The notes: generated by a model from the sequence alone, not told the origin. Positions 43,849 through 54,403 are shown, counted from the first letter of the stretch. The stretch is 54,832 nucleotides of DNA from Rs1 sp038900335 (GCA_038900335.1 JBBMRB010000024.1:1-54832); one strand, 5' to 3'. A program made the numbers and translations.

Positions 43849-45384
43849 TCATTTAGGCCCCTGCTTAATCCGACGATTCGCTCGAGATTGCGCGATGCTA
43901 TTTGATCTACTAGCTGTATATTGATTATTGGGCATCACTGGCTGACTTTCTTCCTCAAAATTAGAAATATCGACAATATCTCGTGTCTCACTTACTTTAT
44001 CGACTGCCTCGACACTTGCTTTTTTGGCCCGCCTTTTTGGCTTTTTCGCTTTGACGGGCTCTTCACTTAACTCTTGTGCTAATTCTTCCTCGTCTTGCCT
44101 ATCATCTATATTAGCCAACTGTTTAACTAAGTAATACCCGCCAATAGAATCACTGAGCAAGAACTCACCGCTCTCACCCACTGCAATTCGCTGCAGTTTC
44201 AATTCATAATCTATGCGCAGCACCACCGCGATCATGGCTGAACAAACAATCAAACTACTGCCACCATAACTGAGCAACGGTAATGTTAGCCCTTTTGTGG
44301 GCACGGCGCCGACATTAACACCAATATTAATTAATACTTGAGCGGCCAATACCAGTGCGAAACCATAGATGATAAACCCCATGAAAAATTGCTGTTGTTT
44401 TTCAGCTTGGCGTCCAATTCTAAAAATCCGGTATATCAAGACAAAATACATCACGACAATAGTCAGCGCCCCAACGAGCCCTAACTCTTCAGATAACACC
44501 GAATAAACAAAATCGGTGTGTGCTTCTGGCAAGTAAAATAGTTTTTGTACGCTATTACCTAAACCTGTACCAAACCACTCCCCGCGGCCAAACGCTATTT
44601 GTGCCTGTGACAATTGATAACCGGTACCAAACGGGTCGGCCCACGGGTCTTGAAATGATTTTAATCTGGCAACCCTATACGGCTGAATAACGGCCAGTGA
44701 TCCAACGGTTACCAGTGCACCGACAAGTATGACCAGAAACTGGCTAAAGCGCATTCCACTTAAAAAAATCATGCCCATGACAGATGCCATTAACACTACG
44801 GCGGCGCCATAATCTGGCTCCATTATCAATAGAAACACAAAAAAACCTAACGGCAAGATAGGCCTAACTACACCTTTCCAGCTATTGCGCACATCCGTTA
44901 AACGCCTGACTAAATAGCCGCCTAGATAGATAATCATACAAAACTTGGCCACTTCAGAGGCCTGTAAATTTAACACACCCGCTCTTATCCAACGCTGTGA
45001 TCCATTAACTTCTTTGCCTATGCCAGGAATTAATACTGCGACTAACAGCAAAAAACCTAGCGCTAGTAACCAAGGACCTGCTTGGTACCATTGCTTAATA
45101 GAGACTTTCCATACAATAAACGAGCCAAACAGTGATATTAAAATAAACACACCGTGGCGAATAGAGAAGAAAAATGCATTATTGAAATTTTTAGCAGCCA
45201 CGTCTAACGACGCTGAAGTGATCATCACAAAACCGGTGAACATGATAAACACAGCACAGCATAATACAATAGGATCAAATGGTAATTGTCCTTTGGGTAT
45301 CACTAACCAACGATTGATAACACTTTGTTGTGTTAGCCACCTCGGCTCTTGAAACTGTGTCGATTTCAATTGCGAATCACTCAT
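43849..45384 (-). CDS. ftsW: Septal peptidoglycan polymerase FtsW, with long C-terminal tail
   Basis: 511-residue SEDS-family glycan polymerase working with FtsI at the septum. The ten-helix core spans about 35-395 and includes the essential Asp291 in EAHTDFVYSVLSEELG and GLTLPLLSYGGSS. FtsW is usually near 400 residues; this one adds roughly 110 cytoplasmic residues, first acidic (DDRQDEEELAQELSEE), then lysine-rich (KAKKPKRRAKK), then polar with an arginine-rich end. No known domain is recognised in the tail. Confidence 0.93.
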   Translation of the reverse strand: MSDSQLKSTQFQEPRWLTQQSVINRWLVIPKGQLPFDPIVLCCAVFIMFTGFVMITSASLDVAAKNFNNAFFFSIRHGVFILISLFGSFIVWKVSIKQWYQAGPWLLALGFLLLVAVLIPGIGKEVNGSQRWIRAGVLNLQASEVAKFCMIIYLGGYLVRRLTDVRNSWKGVVRPILPLGFFVFLLIMEPDYGAAVVLMASVMGMIFLSGMRFSQFLVILVGALVTVGSLAVIQPYRVARLKSFQDPWADPFGTGYQLSQAQIAFGRGEWFGTGLGNSVQKLFYLPEAHTDFVYSVLSEELGLVGALTIVVMYFVLIYRIFRIGRQAEKQQQFFMGFIIYGFALVLAAQVLINIGVNVGAVPTKGLTLPLLSYGGSSLIVCSAMIAVVLRIDYELKLQRIAVGESGEFLLSDSIGGYYLVKQLANIDDRQDEEELAQELSEEPVKAKKPKRRAKKASVEAVDKVSETRDIVDISNFEEESQPVMPNNQYTASRSNSIAQSRANRRIKQGPK

Positions 45385-45424
45385 TAAACTTGTTTCAATT
45401 TACATATTACAATCGCTGAATTTG

Positions 45425-46789
45425 TTAAAGCTCCTTAGCGTGCAAACTGAACACTTCTCCCCTGTGATTAAAATTATTGAACATATCAAAACTAGCGCAA
45501 GCAGGCGAGAGCAAGACAATATCACCCTCTTTTGCGAATTTTGCGCTGTGTTTAACTGCATCTTGCATATCCTTCGCAAAATACGAATCAAGTAATGGTA
45601 AACCATCAGCTATTTTTAATGCATCTTCGCCGATTAATACCAACTTCTTAACATACTGATTAGCAGCGTTAGCTAGCTCAGAAAAATCCGCGCCCTTACC
45701 CACACCACCGGCAATCAATATTATTTTTTCATCATCTTTTAGCACACTGCCCAAACCATTAAGTGCCGCTATCGTGGCTCCAACGTTAGTCCCTTTAGAG
45801 TCGTCGAAAAACCTTACCTTATTTTTTTCAGCAACTAGCTGGCAGCGGTGCTCTAAACCTTCAAAGTCTGTTATTGCCTTTAACATCGCCTCTATTTTAA
45901 AACCTGCTACGTGACCTATCGCCAAGGCAGACAAAGCATTAATCACATTGTGCTTACCTGGTAGCTTAATATGCCTAGTCGCTAATAACGGTTTCTTCGC
46001 TAACGCCAAATGCTCAACCATCACGCCATCAATATTAACATCGAGCAAGCCAAAAACATTAAAGTCTGATTCGCCTAGGCGATAACCGACTACATCAACG
46101 TTTTTAGGCAACAATGGCTGAGTTAGCGCATCGTCTAAGTTCTCAACGACTGCTTTACAACCTCTAAATATTCGGTGCTTTGCCTGGTAATACTGTTGCA
46201 GCTTATTGTCATATCGATCTAAATGGTCAGGGCTGACATTAAGCACTGTGGCAACACTTGCCCGTAAATCATTGGTTGTCTCTAGCTGAAAGCTTGATAG
46301 CTCCAGCACATAGATATCTTTTTCCTCTTGCTCTAGAAAATCTAAAACAGGAAAGCCAATATTGCCACCAACACCAACATTCAAACCGCTTGCTCTGGCC
46401 ATATCTCCCACTAACGTGGTCACCGTTGATTTCGCATTAGAGCCAGTGATGGCAATAATAGGTTTTGTTACTTCTCTACAAAACAAATCAACATCGCCAA
46501 TTAAAGCCACACCTTGATTTACGGCAAAATTAATCGCCGGCTGATTTTTGGCAATACCTGGGCTAATAATAATCTCACTAGCGCTCGCTAAAATATCTTT
46601 ATCTAAATCACCCAATATCACTTTAACTGTTGGATACAACGCCTGAAACTCAGCCAATTTAGCAGGCTGCTCCCTTGTATCCATCATTATAAACTGCTGC
46701 TTTTTTGCTGATAGCAGCTTGGCGTAAGACATACCTGTTACGCCCATGCCAATAATGACTTTTAACTGATCAGTTGCAATTAAAGACAT
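45425..46789 (-). CDS. murD: UDP-MurNAc-L-Ala--D-Glu ligase MurD
   Basis: 454-residue ligase adding D-glutamate to UDP-MurNAc-L-Ala. The ATP loop is ITGSNAKSTVTT, the Ala form found in Pseudomonas-type MurD. FDDSKGTNVGATIAAL is also typical. I start it at ATG 46789, which has an AGGTAG ribosome site and the right N-terminus; the longer frame to 46852 runs back into mraY. Confidence 0.94.
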   Translation of the reverse strand: MSLIATDQLKVIIGMGVTGMSYAKLLSAKKQQFIMMDTREQPAKLAEFQALYPTVKVILGDLDKDILASASEIIISPGIAKNQPAINFAVNQGVALIGDVDLFCREVTKPIIAITGSNAKSTVTTLVGDMARASGLNVGVGGNIGFPVLDFLEQEEKDIYVLELSSFQLETTNDLRASVATVLNVSPDHLDRYDNKLQQYYQAKHRIFRGCKAVVENLDDALTQPLLPKNVDVVGYRLGESDFNVFGLLDVNIDGVMVEHLALAKKPLLATRHIKLPGKHNVINALSALAIGHVAGFKIEAMLKAITDFEGLEHRCQLVAEKNKVRFFDDSKGTNVGATIAALNGLGSVLKDDEKIILIAGGVGKGADFSELANAANQYVKKLVLIGEDALKIADGLPLLDSYFAKDMQDAVKHSAKFAKEGDIVLLSPACASFDMFNNFNHRGEVFSLHAKEL

Positions 46790-46794
46790 AGCAA

Positions 46795-47877
46795 CTACCT
46801 GACTTTCAACGTAGCTAAACCTATTAGCACGAGGATGACAGTAATAATCCAAAAACGCACAATAATGCGTGGTTCAGGCCAGCCCTTCAACTCAAAGTGA
46901 TGGTGAATGGGCGCCATTCTAAAAATACGTTTACCCGTTAGCTTAAATGAGGCGACTTGTAGGAACACCGACAATGTTTCAATAACAAAAATCCCTCCCA
47001 TTATCACCAGCACTAACTCTTGGCGTACAATAACAGCGACCACACCTAGCGCAGCACCTAGTGCTAGCGAGCCTACATCACCCATAAATACTTGTGCTGG
47101 GTAAGTGTTAAACCAAAGAAAACCTAAACCTGCGCCAACTATCGCACCACAAAATATAATTAGTTCACCCGATCCTTTGATATAAGGGATGTGCAGGTAG
47201 CTGGCAAATTGCGTATGTCCGCTCAAATAGGCGAACACACCTAAACCCGCTGCAACCATTACTGTAGGCATAATCGCTAGACCATCAAGACCATCTGTTA
47301 GATTAACCGCGTTTGAGCTACCGACAATTACAAAGTAGGTAAACACAATAAAAAACAAGCCCATGTTAATAGCAACATCTTTAAATAACGGTACGATAAG
47401 CTGTGTTTCAGCTGGAGATTGCGCCGTGCTATATAAAACAATCGCCGCGCCAAAACCGCCAACAGACTGCCATAAATACTTCCATCTAGCGGGCAAACCA
47501 ACGGAGTTTTTCTCAATCACTTTACGCCAATCATCTACCCAGCCAACAGCGCCAAAAATAAAAGTAACGCCCAGTACAATCCACACATAACGCGAGCTTA
47601 AATCGCCCCACAGTAATGTACTAATACCGATCGCAAGTAAAATAACAGCACCGCCCATTGTTGGCGTACCCGCTTTTGATAAATGCGATTGTGGGCCGTC
47701 GTTGCGAATCGACTGCCCTATCTGTTTTTCCTTTAAATAACGGATCATTTTAGGACCTAAATACAAGGCTAAACACAAGGCTGTGATCACCCCCATAATA
47801 CCTCTAAAGGTTAGGTACTGAATCACCTTCACACCGTTTAAATACTGGCTGAGAAACTCTGCTATTAATAAAAACAT
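46795..47877 (-). CDS. mraY: Phospho-MurNAc-pentapeptide transferase MraY
   Basis: 360-residue polytopic enzyme, the same length as in E. coli, that makes lipid I from UDP-MurNAc-pentapeptide and undecaprenyl phosphate. Conserved parts seen are GTPTMGG, NLTDGLDGLAI (catalytic Asp region), GDVGSLALG and PIHHHFELKGWPE. It overlaps the murF stop by one base. Confidence 0.96.
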   Translation of the reverse strand: MFLLIAEFLSQYLNGVKVIQYLTFRGIMGVITALCLALYLGPKMIRYLKEKQIGQSIRNDGPQSHLSKAGTPTMGGAVILLAIGISTLLWGDLSSRYVWIVLGVTFIFGAVGWVDDWRKVIEKNSVGLPARWKYLWQSVGGFGAAIVLYSTAQSPAETQLIVPLFKDVAINMGLFFIVFTYFVIVGSSNAVNLTDGLDGLAIMPTVMVAAGLGVFAYLSGHTQFASYLHIPYIKGSGELIIFCGAIVGAGLGFLWFNTYPAQVFMGDVGSLALGAALGVVAVIVRQELVLVIMGGIFVIETLSVFLQVASFKLTGKRIFRMAPIHHHFELKGWPEPRIIVRFWIITVILVLIGLATLKVR

Positions 47878-49298
47878 TATGTATTATCTCCATTAGATAA
47901 CGAGTTCAATTCACTATCATTAGCTACTTTTAACGCATTCACAACGTCGCCCATACCTGCACTTAAAGAGCCTTTAATTAAAATTTTTGTCTCGCTATTC
48001 ATCATCTCTTTCACTGTTTGTATCATTATTTTTTTATTTTCAAGAGCAAGCGCTGGTGCCTTTGTTACAAGTGCAAACTCATTAGCGGCTAAAGCGCCTT
48101 TGCTACCGCTACTCATCACATAATCAATATTTTTTGCTGCAGCATAAGAGCCTATTTCACGATGTAGTATTAGCTCATCTTCGCCTAGCTCAGCCATATC
48201 CCCAAGCAGCAACATCTTTTTACCGGGCAATTGTGCCAGCAAATCAATACCCGCTTTAACAGAATCCGGGTTGCCGTTATAACTATCATCGATAAGAGTC
48301 GCGCCATTTAAGCCTTGCAACTGTTTCAAGCGACCGTTAATCGCTTCGGCGCGCTCTAACCCTGCAACGATATTCTCAACAGAACAGCCAATGGCAAAAC
48401 AACAAGCCGCTGCTGCCAATGCATTTTTAACATTGTGTACCGCTAGTAATTGCAGCGTTACTTGCTGGCAAATAAGTCGCTCGTCTTCTCTAATATTTAA
48501 TGTAAATTGGTAATTGCCGGCTGCGAGCTGCTTCAGGTCACTAGCAAACACACTGGCTAACGCATTTTTTAAGCTAAATGTTGTTACTTTTTTATCAGCG
48601 AGCATTGATAACCACTGCTCAACATTGGCATCATCTAGGTTAACAACGGCTGTACCTGATCCAGCTAAACCTGAAAATATCTCAGCCTTTGCCTCAACAA
48701 CACCTTGCAAACTGCCAAAACCTTCAAGATGAGCAGCCATTGCATTGGTGATAACAGCCACATCTGGAGCGGCTAGCGCCGTACAATATGCAATTTCGCC
48801 CTTACCATTAGCGCCCATTTCGACTACGCTATATTGATGTTCTGCGTTAAACCTTAGCAAGGTTAATGGCACACCAATGTCATTATTTAAATTGCCCAAG
48901 GTCGCTAAGGTATTACCCTTTTGCGCTAATATTGACGCTATTAGCTCTTTTGTCGTGGTCTTACCGTTACTGCCAGTAACTGCAATCACAGGCCCCTTAT
49001 ATTGCTGACGGTTATATTGTGCTATTTTTCCTAATGCTAGGTGTGCACTACTGACAACTAACTGCGGTACATCTATCGCCAATTCTCGCTCAACAACTAA
49101 TGCTATCGCACCATTATCAATCGCTTGTTGGCAAAATTGATGACCATCAAAGTTTTCTCCACTTAATGCAAGGAACACATCACCAGCAACAACCGCTCGA
49201 GAGTCTGTCGATAATTGTGTAAACGAGTAGTCACCATTAATAAGTTGTCCGCCAGTGACGTCCACCAAATCAGAGAGGGTCATTAAAAAACTCATCAA
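47877..49298 (-). CDS. murF: UDP-MurNAc-tripeptide--D-Ala-D-Ala ligase MurF
   Basis: 473-residue ligase that adds the D-Ala-D-Ala dipeptide. The ATP loop VTGSNGKTTTKELIA and the segment DDSYNGNPDSVKAG are characteristic. Its substrate needs a D-Ala-D-Ala ligase (Ddl), and no ddl gene lies in this cluster. Two ATG codons open the frame; the start overlaps the murE stop. Confidence 0.95.
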   Translation of the reverse strand: MMSFLMTLSDLVDVTGGQLINGDYSFTQLSTDSRAVVAGDVFLALSGENFDGHQFCQQAIDNGAIALVVERELAIDVPQLVVSSAHLALGKIAQYNRQQYKGPVIAVTGSNGKTTTKELIASILAQKGNTLATLGNLNNDIGVPLTLLRFNAEHQYSVVEMGANGKGEIAYCTALAAPDVAVITNAMAAHLEGFGSLQGVVEAKAEIFSGLAGSGTAVVNLDDANVEQWLSMLADKKVTTFSLKNALASVFASDLKQLAAGNYQFTLNIREDERLICQQVTLQLLAVHNVKNALAAAACCFAIGCSVENIVAGLERAEAINGRLKQLQGLNGATLIDDSYNGNPDSVKAGIDLLAQLPGKKMLLLGDMAELGEDELILHREIGSYAAAKNIDYVMSSGSKGALAANEFALVTKAPALALENKKIMIQTVKEMMNSETKILIKGSLSAGMGDVVNALKVANDSELNSLSNGDNT

Positions 49299-50875
49299 AC
49301 ACTCTCCTTTGATTGTTCATTATTCAATTGTTTAATCTCTTTTTCTGCAAGGCTCGCTACTATCACTTTAGCGTCCGAGAATTTATGCTTAACACCTAAC
49401 ACATCTTGATAATCTTCGTGGCCTTTACCGGCAACTAACACCACATCAGTGGCATTGGCTATTGCGATCGCATGGTCAATGGCACGTTTGCGATCACTCA
49501 TTGCGACATACTCAACATTTGCGCTAAAGCCTTGTTCAATCATATTAATAATAGCGTCTGGATTTTCTGTACGCGGGTTATCACTGGTCACAACAATAAT
49601 ATCGGCAAATTGCTGCGCTATTGCTGCCATCTCTTGACGCTTACCGGTATCTCTATCGCCACCACAGCCAAACACAACAATTAAACGCCCAGCACAATGT
49701 ACTCTACTGGCGCTAAGTGCTTTTTCTAAAGCATCTGGTGTATGTGCATAATCAACAATACATAATGGCTGCGCATTCTTTTGATTCAACACGACACTTT
49801 GCATGCGCCCAGGTACAGGCTTTAAGCGCTTAAAGCTTTGTTGTATATCTGCACTGCTCACAGCCATTTTTAATAATACGGCAGATACTAATAGTAAATT
49901 TGCGACATTAAACTTGCCAATCAACTGAGTTTCTATGCGCGTAACGTCATTGTTATAAGCTAAATCAAATGCAATGCCATGTTCTAAATTTAACGCTGAT
50001 GCCACCAGTTGATTATTAGCGGCACTTACGTCTTGTTCTGTAAAAGTTGTTAAAGTTGTCTGGTACTGCGTGTCATCTAATTTTTTTAACTGCGCATAAA
50101 GCTGACTGTTGTACTCATCATCTAGGTTTAATATGCCATGCTTTAGTTTAAAATCAGTAAACAGACGACTTTTAGCCCGCCCATAATGCGCCATGCAACC
50201 GTGGTAATCTAAATGATCACGGCTTAAATTTGTAAACGCGCCAATATAAAATGGCACTGCAGCCACACGACCTTGCTCTAACGCATGAGAGCTTACTTCC
50301 ATGACAACAACCTTAGCGCCTTGCTGATAAAAATCAGCAAATAAGGTGTGTAATCGACAGGCATCAGGAGTCGTTCTTTGCGCTTCTTGCAAACGCTCAG
50401 GATGACCATTACCTAATGTGCCGATCATATACGTTGGCATATCTAAATAATTTAGCGCTTGGGCGATATAGTGCGCACAAGATGTTTTGCCGTTAGTACC
50501 TGTTACCCCGATAATTTGCAGCGTCTCAATAACGTTGGCAAACACTTTCGCCGCGATATTACCTAACTGATTAGTCAAATCACTAACCGCTATTAATGGT
50601 ACGCTGTACATATCGGTATCAATGTCTGGTGTCAGCTTGTCTTTCTTATCAATGATAACCGCCACAGCACCCATAGCAATTGCGGTTGCTATATAATCAG
50701 TGCCTTTATGGTACTCGCCATCGCGTGCCACAAAAATATAACCTTCAGCCACTTCACGGCTATCTTCAGATATACCGCTAACAACAACATCACAGCAATC
50801 ATTATTGGCACACGAAAGTTCAGCGAACACATCTTTTAAAGTGACTGCTGGTAACATTTTTATTTTACTGTCCAT
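49295..50875 (-). CDS. murE: UDP-MurNAc-dipeptide--meso-diaminopimelate ligase MurE
   Basis: About 526 residues. The ATP loop is GVTGTNGKTSCAHY and the DNPR motif (TSDNPRTE) marks the diaminopimelate-adding type rather than the lysine type, so the cell wall is m-DAP based. The start is uncertain: ATG codons occur at 50899, 50875 and 50857, none with a clear ribosome site. I use the middle one, which overlaps the ftsI stop by 11 bases. Confidence 0.93.
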   Translation of the reverse strand: MDSKIKMLPAVTLKDVFAELSCANNDCCDVVVSGISEDSREVAEGYIFVARDGEYHKGTDYIATAIAMGAVAVIIDKKDKLTPDIDTDMYSVPLIAVSDLTNQLGNIAAKVFANVIETLQIIGVTGTNGKTSCAHYIAQALNYLDMPTYMIGTLGNGHPERLQEAQRTTPDACRLHTLFADFYQQGAKVVVMEVSSHALEQGRVAAVPFYIGAFTNLSRDHLDYHGCMAHYGRAKSRLFTDFKLKHGILNLDDEYNSQLYAQLKKLDDTQYQTTLTTFTEQDVSAANNQLVASALNLEHGIAFDLAYNNDVTRIETQLIGKFNVANLLLVSAVLLKMAVSSADIQQSFKRLKPVPGRMQSVVLNQKNAQPLCIVDYAHTPDALEKALSASRVHCAGRLIVVFGCGGDRDTGKRQEMAAIAQQFADIIVVTSDNPRTENPDAIINMIEQGFSANVEYVAMSDRKRAIDHAIAIANATDVVLVAGKGHEDYQDVLGVKHKFSDAKVIVASLAEKEIKQLNNEQSKESV

Positions 50876-52595
50876 TTTTCGCTGCAACTTGTTGCTCATC
50901 CAACTTAGGTTCAGGCCATTGATCAGGTGATATATTTAGCATTCTCAGTGCCCCCGCTGTCACTCTTGAAAAAATAGGGGCGGCAACACCGCCACCTGAA
51001 TACTCTTGGCCTTTGGGGTTATTTACCATCACAACTACCGCTATTTGTGGATCACTAGCGGGTGTAATCCCTGCGAATACAGAAATGTGCTTATCTTCAT
51101 CATAACCGCCTTTACTCGCTTTTCTCGCAGTACCGGTTTTACCCGCGACTGAATACCCAAATATTGCAGCTTTACGACCCGTACCGCCCTGTCCCTTTTG
51201 CGTGGTTGTCTCCATCATAGTCACCACATCATCGGCGATAGTTTGTGGGATGATACGTATCCCCTTCGCCTGCTCATCGAGCTTTAGTAAACTAATAGGC
51301 AGTTTAACGCCATGATTTGCCAGCACACCATAGGCTTGAACCAACTGAATAGGCGTAACAGAAAGACCATAACCATAGGCCATAACCGCTCTTTCTATGA
51401 CATTGCGCTGGCCATAATACGGTAACTCGCCACTGCGCTCACCCGGAAAACCGGTACTGGGTAACTGGCCTATCCCCACATTTGAAAAAAGGTTATGCAT
51501 ACTGTCTTCTTCTAAAGACAGTGCTAATTTGGTTACACCTACATTACTTGATTTAGTAATTATCTTAGTCAGAGGCATTTGCCCATAATCTCGATAATCC
51601 TTAATACGTTTGCCCTTGACATAAATATAACCAGGAGAGGTATCAACAACTGAATCTCGGTTATATTTACCACTCATTAACGCGGCGACAATGGTAAAAG
51701 GTTTAACGGTAGAGCCCGGCTCAAAGACATCTGTTAACGCTCTGTTTCTCAGCTGTTCTCCTGTTAACACACTCCGGTTATTTGGGTTATAAGATGGCTG
51801 ATTAGCCATCGCTAATACCTCACCTGTTTTTATGTCTAAGACCACAACAGAGGCAGAATCTGCTTTATGAGATTTAACAGCTGACTTCAATTCTTTATAG
51901 GCTAAATACTGCAATCTCAAATCAATACTTAAGGCTACGTCTTTACCTGACTCAGGCTCTTCAATCAGCTTAATATTCTTAATGACTCGACCAAGCCTAT
52001 CTTGCATCACTATTTTTTTGCCCGCCGAGCCTAGTAATGCTTGGTTATATGCCAGCTCAATACCTTCTTGGCCCGAGCCATCAATGCCCGTAAAGCCGAC
52101 CAAATGTGTAGCAACTTCACCTGCTGGATAAAAGCGTTTATACTCTCGATCGACATTAATACCTTTAATGTTTAGAGCGATAACTTGCTCTGCTAAATCA
52201 GGTGATATCTGGCGTTTTATATAAATAAAACCCTTATCGATATTCTGCTTTATGCGCCCACTTACATCTTGATTTTTCTTACCTAATATTTTAGCTAGGC
52301 GCTTAAGTTTAGGGTCGCTAACATCGATCTTTTTAGGATTAGCCCAAACTGTTGCCACAGGTGCACTAACAGCAAGTGCCTCACCATTTCGATCTGTTAT
52401 CAAACCTCGATGCCCAGGCACCTGCATTGTTCTAATGGTGCGCTTATCACCTTGGTTTTGCAAAAACTCTTTATCATAGGTATAAAGAGAAACTAGTTTA
52501 ACAACAATAGCGGCTCCAATCAGAGTCAATGCTATACAGACAAACCATAATCGCCAAGCTCTAGAGTGCTGAATCTCTACCCTCTTTTCACTCAT
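50865..52595 (-). CDS. ftsI: Septal transpeptidase FtsI (PBP3)
   Basis: 576-residue class B penicillin-binding protein. A short cytoplasmic N-terminus and a membrane helix (about 16-36) precede the pedestal domain. The catalytic motifs are STVK at 295-298 (active Ser295), SSN at 349-351 and KTGTA. It crosslinks septal peptidoglycan together with FtsW. The start overlaps ftsL by eight bases. Confidence 0.96.
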   Translation of the reverse strand: MSEKRVEIQHSRAWRLWFVCIALTLIGAAIVVKLVSLYTYDKEFLQNQGDKRTIRTMQVPGHRGLITDRNGEALAVSAPVATVWANPKKIDVSDPKLKRLAKILGKKNQDVSGRIKQNIDKGFIYIKRQISPDLAEQVIALNIKGINVDREYKRFYPAGEVATHLVGFTGIDGSGQEGIELAYNQALLGSAGKKIVMQDRLGRVIKNIKLIEEPESGKDVALSIDLRLQYLAYKELKSAVKSHKADSASVVVLDIKTGEVLAMANQPSYNPNNRSVLTGEQLRNRALTDVFEPGSTVKPFTIVAALMSGKYNRDSVVDTSPGYIYVKGKRIKDYRDYGQMPLTKIITKSSNVGVTKLALSLEEDSMHNLFSNVGIGQLPSTGFPGERSGELPYYGQRNVIERAVMAYGYGLSVTPIQLVQAYGVLANHGVKLPISLLKLDEQAKGIRIIPQTIADDVVTMMETTTQKGQGGTGRKAAIFGYSVAGKTGTARKASKGGYDEDKHISVFAGITPASDPQIAVVVMVNNPKGQEYSGGGVAAPIFSRVTAGALRMLNISPDQWPEPKLDEQQVAAKNGQ

Positions 52596-52929
52596 AACTA
52601 ATCATCTCAACATTCTCTGAATGAGGCACTAACATACCTAACTTCCTTTTCGCCAAACTTTCGACTCTGCTATTTTCGCCGAGCGTACTTTGCTCTAACA
52701 ACAACTGCCCCCATTCCACTTGAAGCTCATCCCATTGAGCCACTAGTTGCTGCTCAGTGTTAAACAATTGTCTATATTGATACGATTGAAATATGACCAA
52801 AATACTGGTCATTAATATTGCAATAAAAAGCACAACAACGACCAAAATTGGTCTGCCAATCTGATTGGAGTTAAGCAACTTTGTTACTCTTGGTTGCTCT
52901 ATGTCGCCGTGCTCTACTTTTGCTTTCAC
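52588..52929 (-). CDS. ftsL: Cell division protein FtsL
   Basis: 113-residue bitopic protein that forms the FtsQBL complex. One membrane helix (about 27-48) is followed by a leucine-containing coiled coil and the family segment WGQLLLEQSTLGENSRVE. The start overlaps the rsmH stop (ATGA). Confidence 0.92.
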   Translation of the reverse strand: MKAKVEHGDIEQPRVTKLLNSNQIGRPILVVVVLFIAILMTSILVIFQSYQYRQLFNTEQQLVAQWDELQVEWGQLLLEQSTLGENSRVESLAKRKLGMLVPHSENVEMISYE

Positions 52930-53867
52930 GCGATTTTCTCAGTCACTCTCATAACCGCACTTCTTGAGCGTGGGTTGTCATCGACTTCACCTTTACTCGC
53001 TTTTACTTTTTTACTAATGTCTTTTAAACGACAGCGCAGCATATCATTGGTGTAAGGGATACCTTGTGGTAAATGATCATCACCTTTTACATGTTTGCGA
53101 ATAAAACGTTTTACAATACGATCTTCAAGTGAATGGAAACTAATCACCACTAAGCGCCCGCCTACTTGTAACGTTTCTAACGCCCCATCTAACACTGCTT
53201 CAATATCACTTAGCTCTTGGTTAACTTGAATACGGATAGCCTGAAAAGCGCGAGTCGCTGGGTGCTTACCTTTTTCCCATGCAGGGTTCGCATCTTTAAT
53301 AATTTGCGCTAAATGTGCAGTAGTGACTATTGGTTTCTTTTCTCTCTCTTCAACCACAGCTTTAGCCATACGACGGCCGAATTTATCTTCACCGTAGGTA
53401 TAAATCACATCGGCAATTTCTTTTTCGCTTGCACGGGCAATCCACTGCGCTGCCGTCTCGCCACTTGTAGTGTCCATACGCATATCTAAAGGACCGTCAT
53501 TTTGAAAACTAAAGCCGCGGTTTGAATCGTCTAACTGCGGTGAACTGACACCTAAATCTAATAATATACCGGTGACTTTACCGTGAACTTGATGATCTTC
53601 TGTAAATTCAGTAATACGTGAAAAAGAGCCATGTGCAATTGAAAAGCGCTGATCAGCCCCTAAATTCTCGTTGGCATAAGCAATCGCTTCAAGGTCTTTA
53701 TCAATTGCCATTAACTGACCATCAGCTGAGAGTGCATCTAGTATTTTACGGCTGTGACCACCGCGGCCAAAGGTGCCATCCACATAAAATCCTGATGTAT
53801 CAGATACCAGAGCATCCACTGCCTCTTGCAACAATACCGTTACATGCTCAAAGTTTTCGTTTTCCAC
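52926..53867 (-). CDS. rsmH: 16S rRNA m4C1402 methyltransferase RsmH (MraW)
   Basis: 313-residue methyltransferase acting on N4 of C1402 in 16S rRNA. The AdoMet loop VDGTFGRGGHSRKIL is at about 28-42; LLDLGVSSPQLDD and SFHSLEDRIVKRF are hallmark segments. It is second in the dcw cluster, 77 bp after mraZ. Confidence 0.96.
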   Translation of the reverse strand: MENENFEHVTVLLQEAVDALVSDTSGFYVDGTFGRGGHSRKILDALSADGQLMAIDKDLEAIAYANENLGADQRFSIAHGSFSRITEFTEDHQVHGKVTGILLDLGVSSPQLDDSNRGFSFQNDGPLDMRMDTTSGETAAQWIARASEKEIADVIYTYGEDKFGRRMAKAVVEEREKKPIVTTAHLAQIIKDANPAWEKGKHPATRAFQAIRIQVNQELSDIEAVLDGALETLQVGGRLVVISFHSLEDRIVKRFIRKHVKGDDHLPQGIPYTNDMLRCRLKDISKKVKASKGEVDDNPRSRSAVMRVTEKIA

Positions 53868-53944
53868 TGTCTTTCACCTTTTACTCAGCGTTGATAATTG
53901 CTCATCAGCTTTTTAATTAATTAGCACTTAGCATTAGCTCAGCA

Positions 53945-54403
53945 CTACAAAGAAAGCGATTGCAGGTCGACAGGCAATTCGATTTCATCATCAGTTTGTT
54001 GTAAATATTCATCTCTGGTTTGATTCCAGAGCTCTTCGCTCCAAACTTCAAACTTTTTACCTTGACCTAACAACACTATTTTTTTACCAAGCTGCGCATA
54101 CTCTCTCAATGGCGCGCTTAGCAATAAACGACCATTTGCGTCCATGTCAATATCGGTAGCGTGACCTAGCAACAACCGTTGAATACGTCGTGCATTTTTG
54201 TCATAGCTGGGTAGTGCTTCAATTTTTTGTTGGATTTCTTCCCACTCGTGGATGGGATAAAGCAATAAACAGCGAGTTTCAGTATCGATAGTGGCAACCA
54301 TTTGGCCAGCACAATGCACATTCAGCTGTTCTCGATATCGAGAAGGAATGGCCATTCTGCCTTTTGCATCCAAATTAATTGGATTGATGCCACGAAACAT
54401 CAT
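53945..54403 (-). CDS. mraZ: Transcriptional repressor MraZ
   Basis: 152-residue AbrB-fold DNA-binding protein that represses the dcw operon in E. coli. Two repeats carry the DxxGR motif: NLDAKGRMAIPSRYRE near the N-terminus and DMDANGRLLL in the second half. Two ATG codons open the frame (54403, 54400); family proteins usually start at the second (MFRG). A matching operator lies just upstream. Confidence 0.95.
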   Translation of the reverse strand: MMFRGINPINLDAKGRMAIPSRYREQLNVHCAGQMVATIDTETRCLLLYPIHEWEEIQQKIEALPSYDKNARRIQRLLLGHATDIDMDANGRLLLSAPLREYAQLGKKIVLLGQGKKFEVWSEELWNQTRDEYLQQTDDEIELPVDLQSLSL

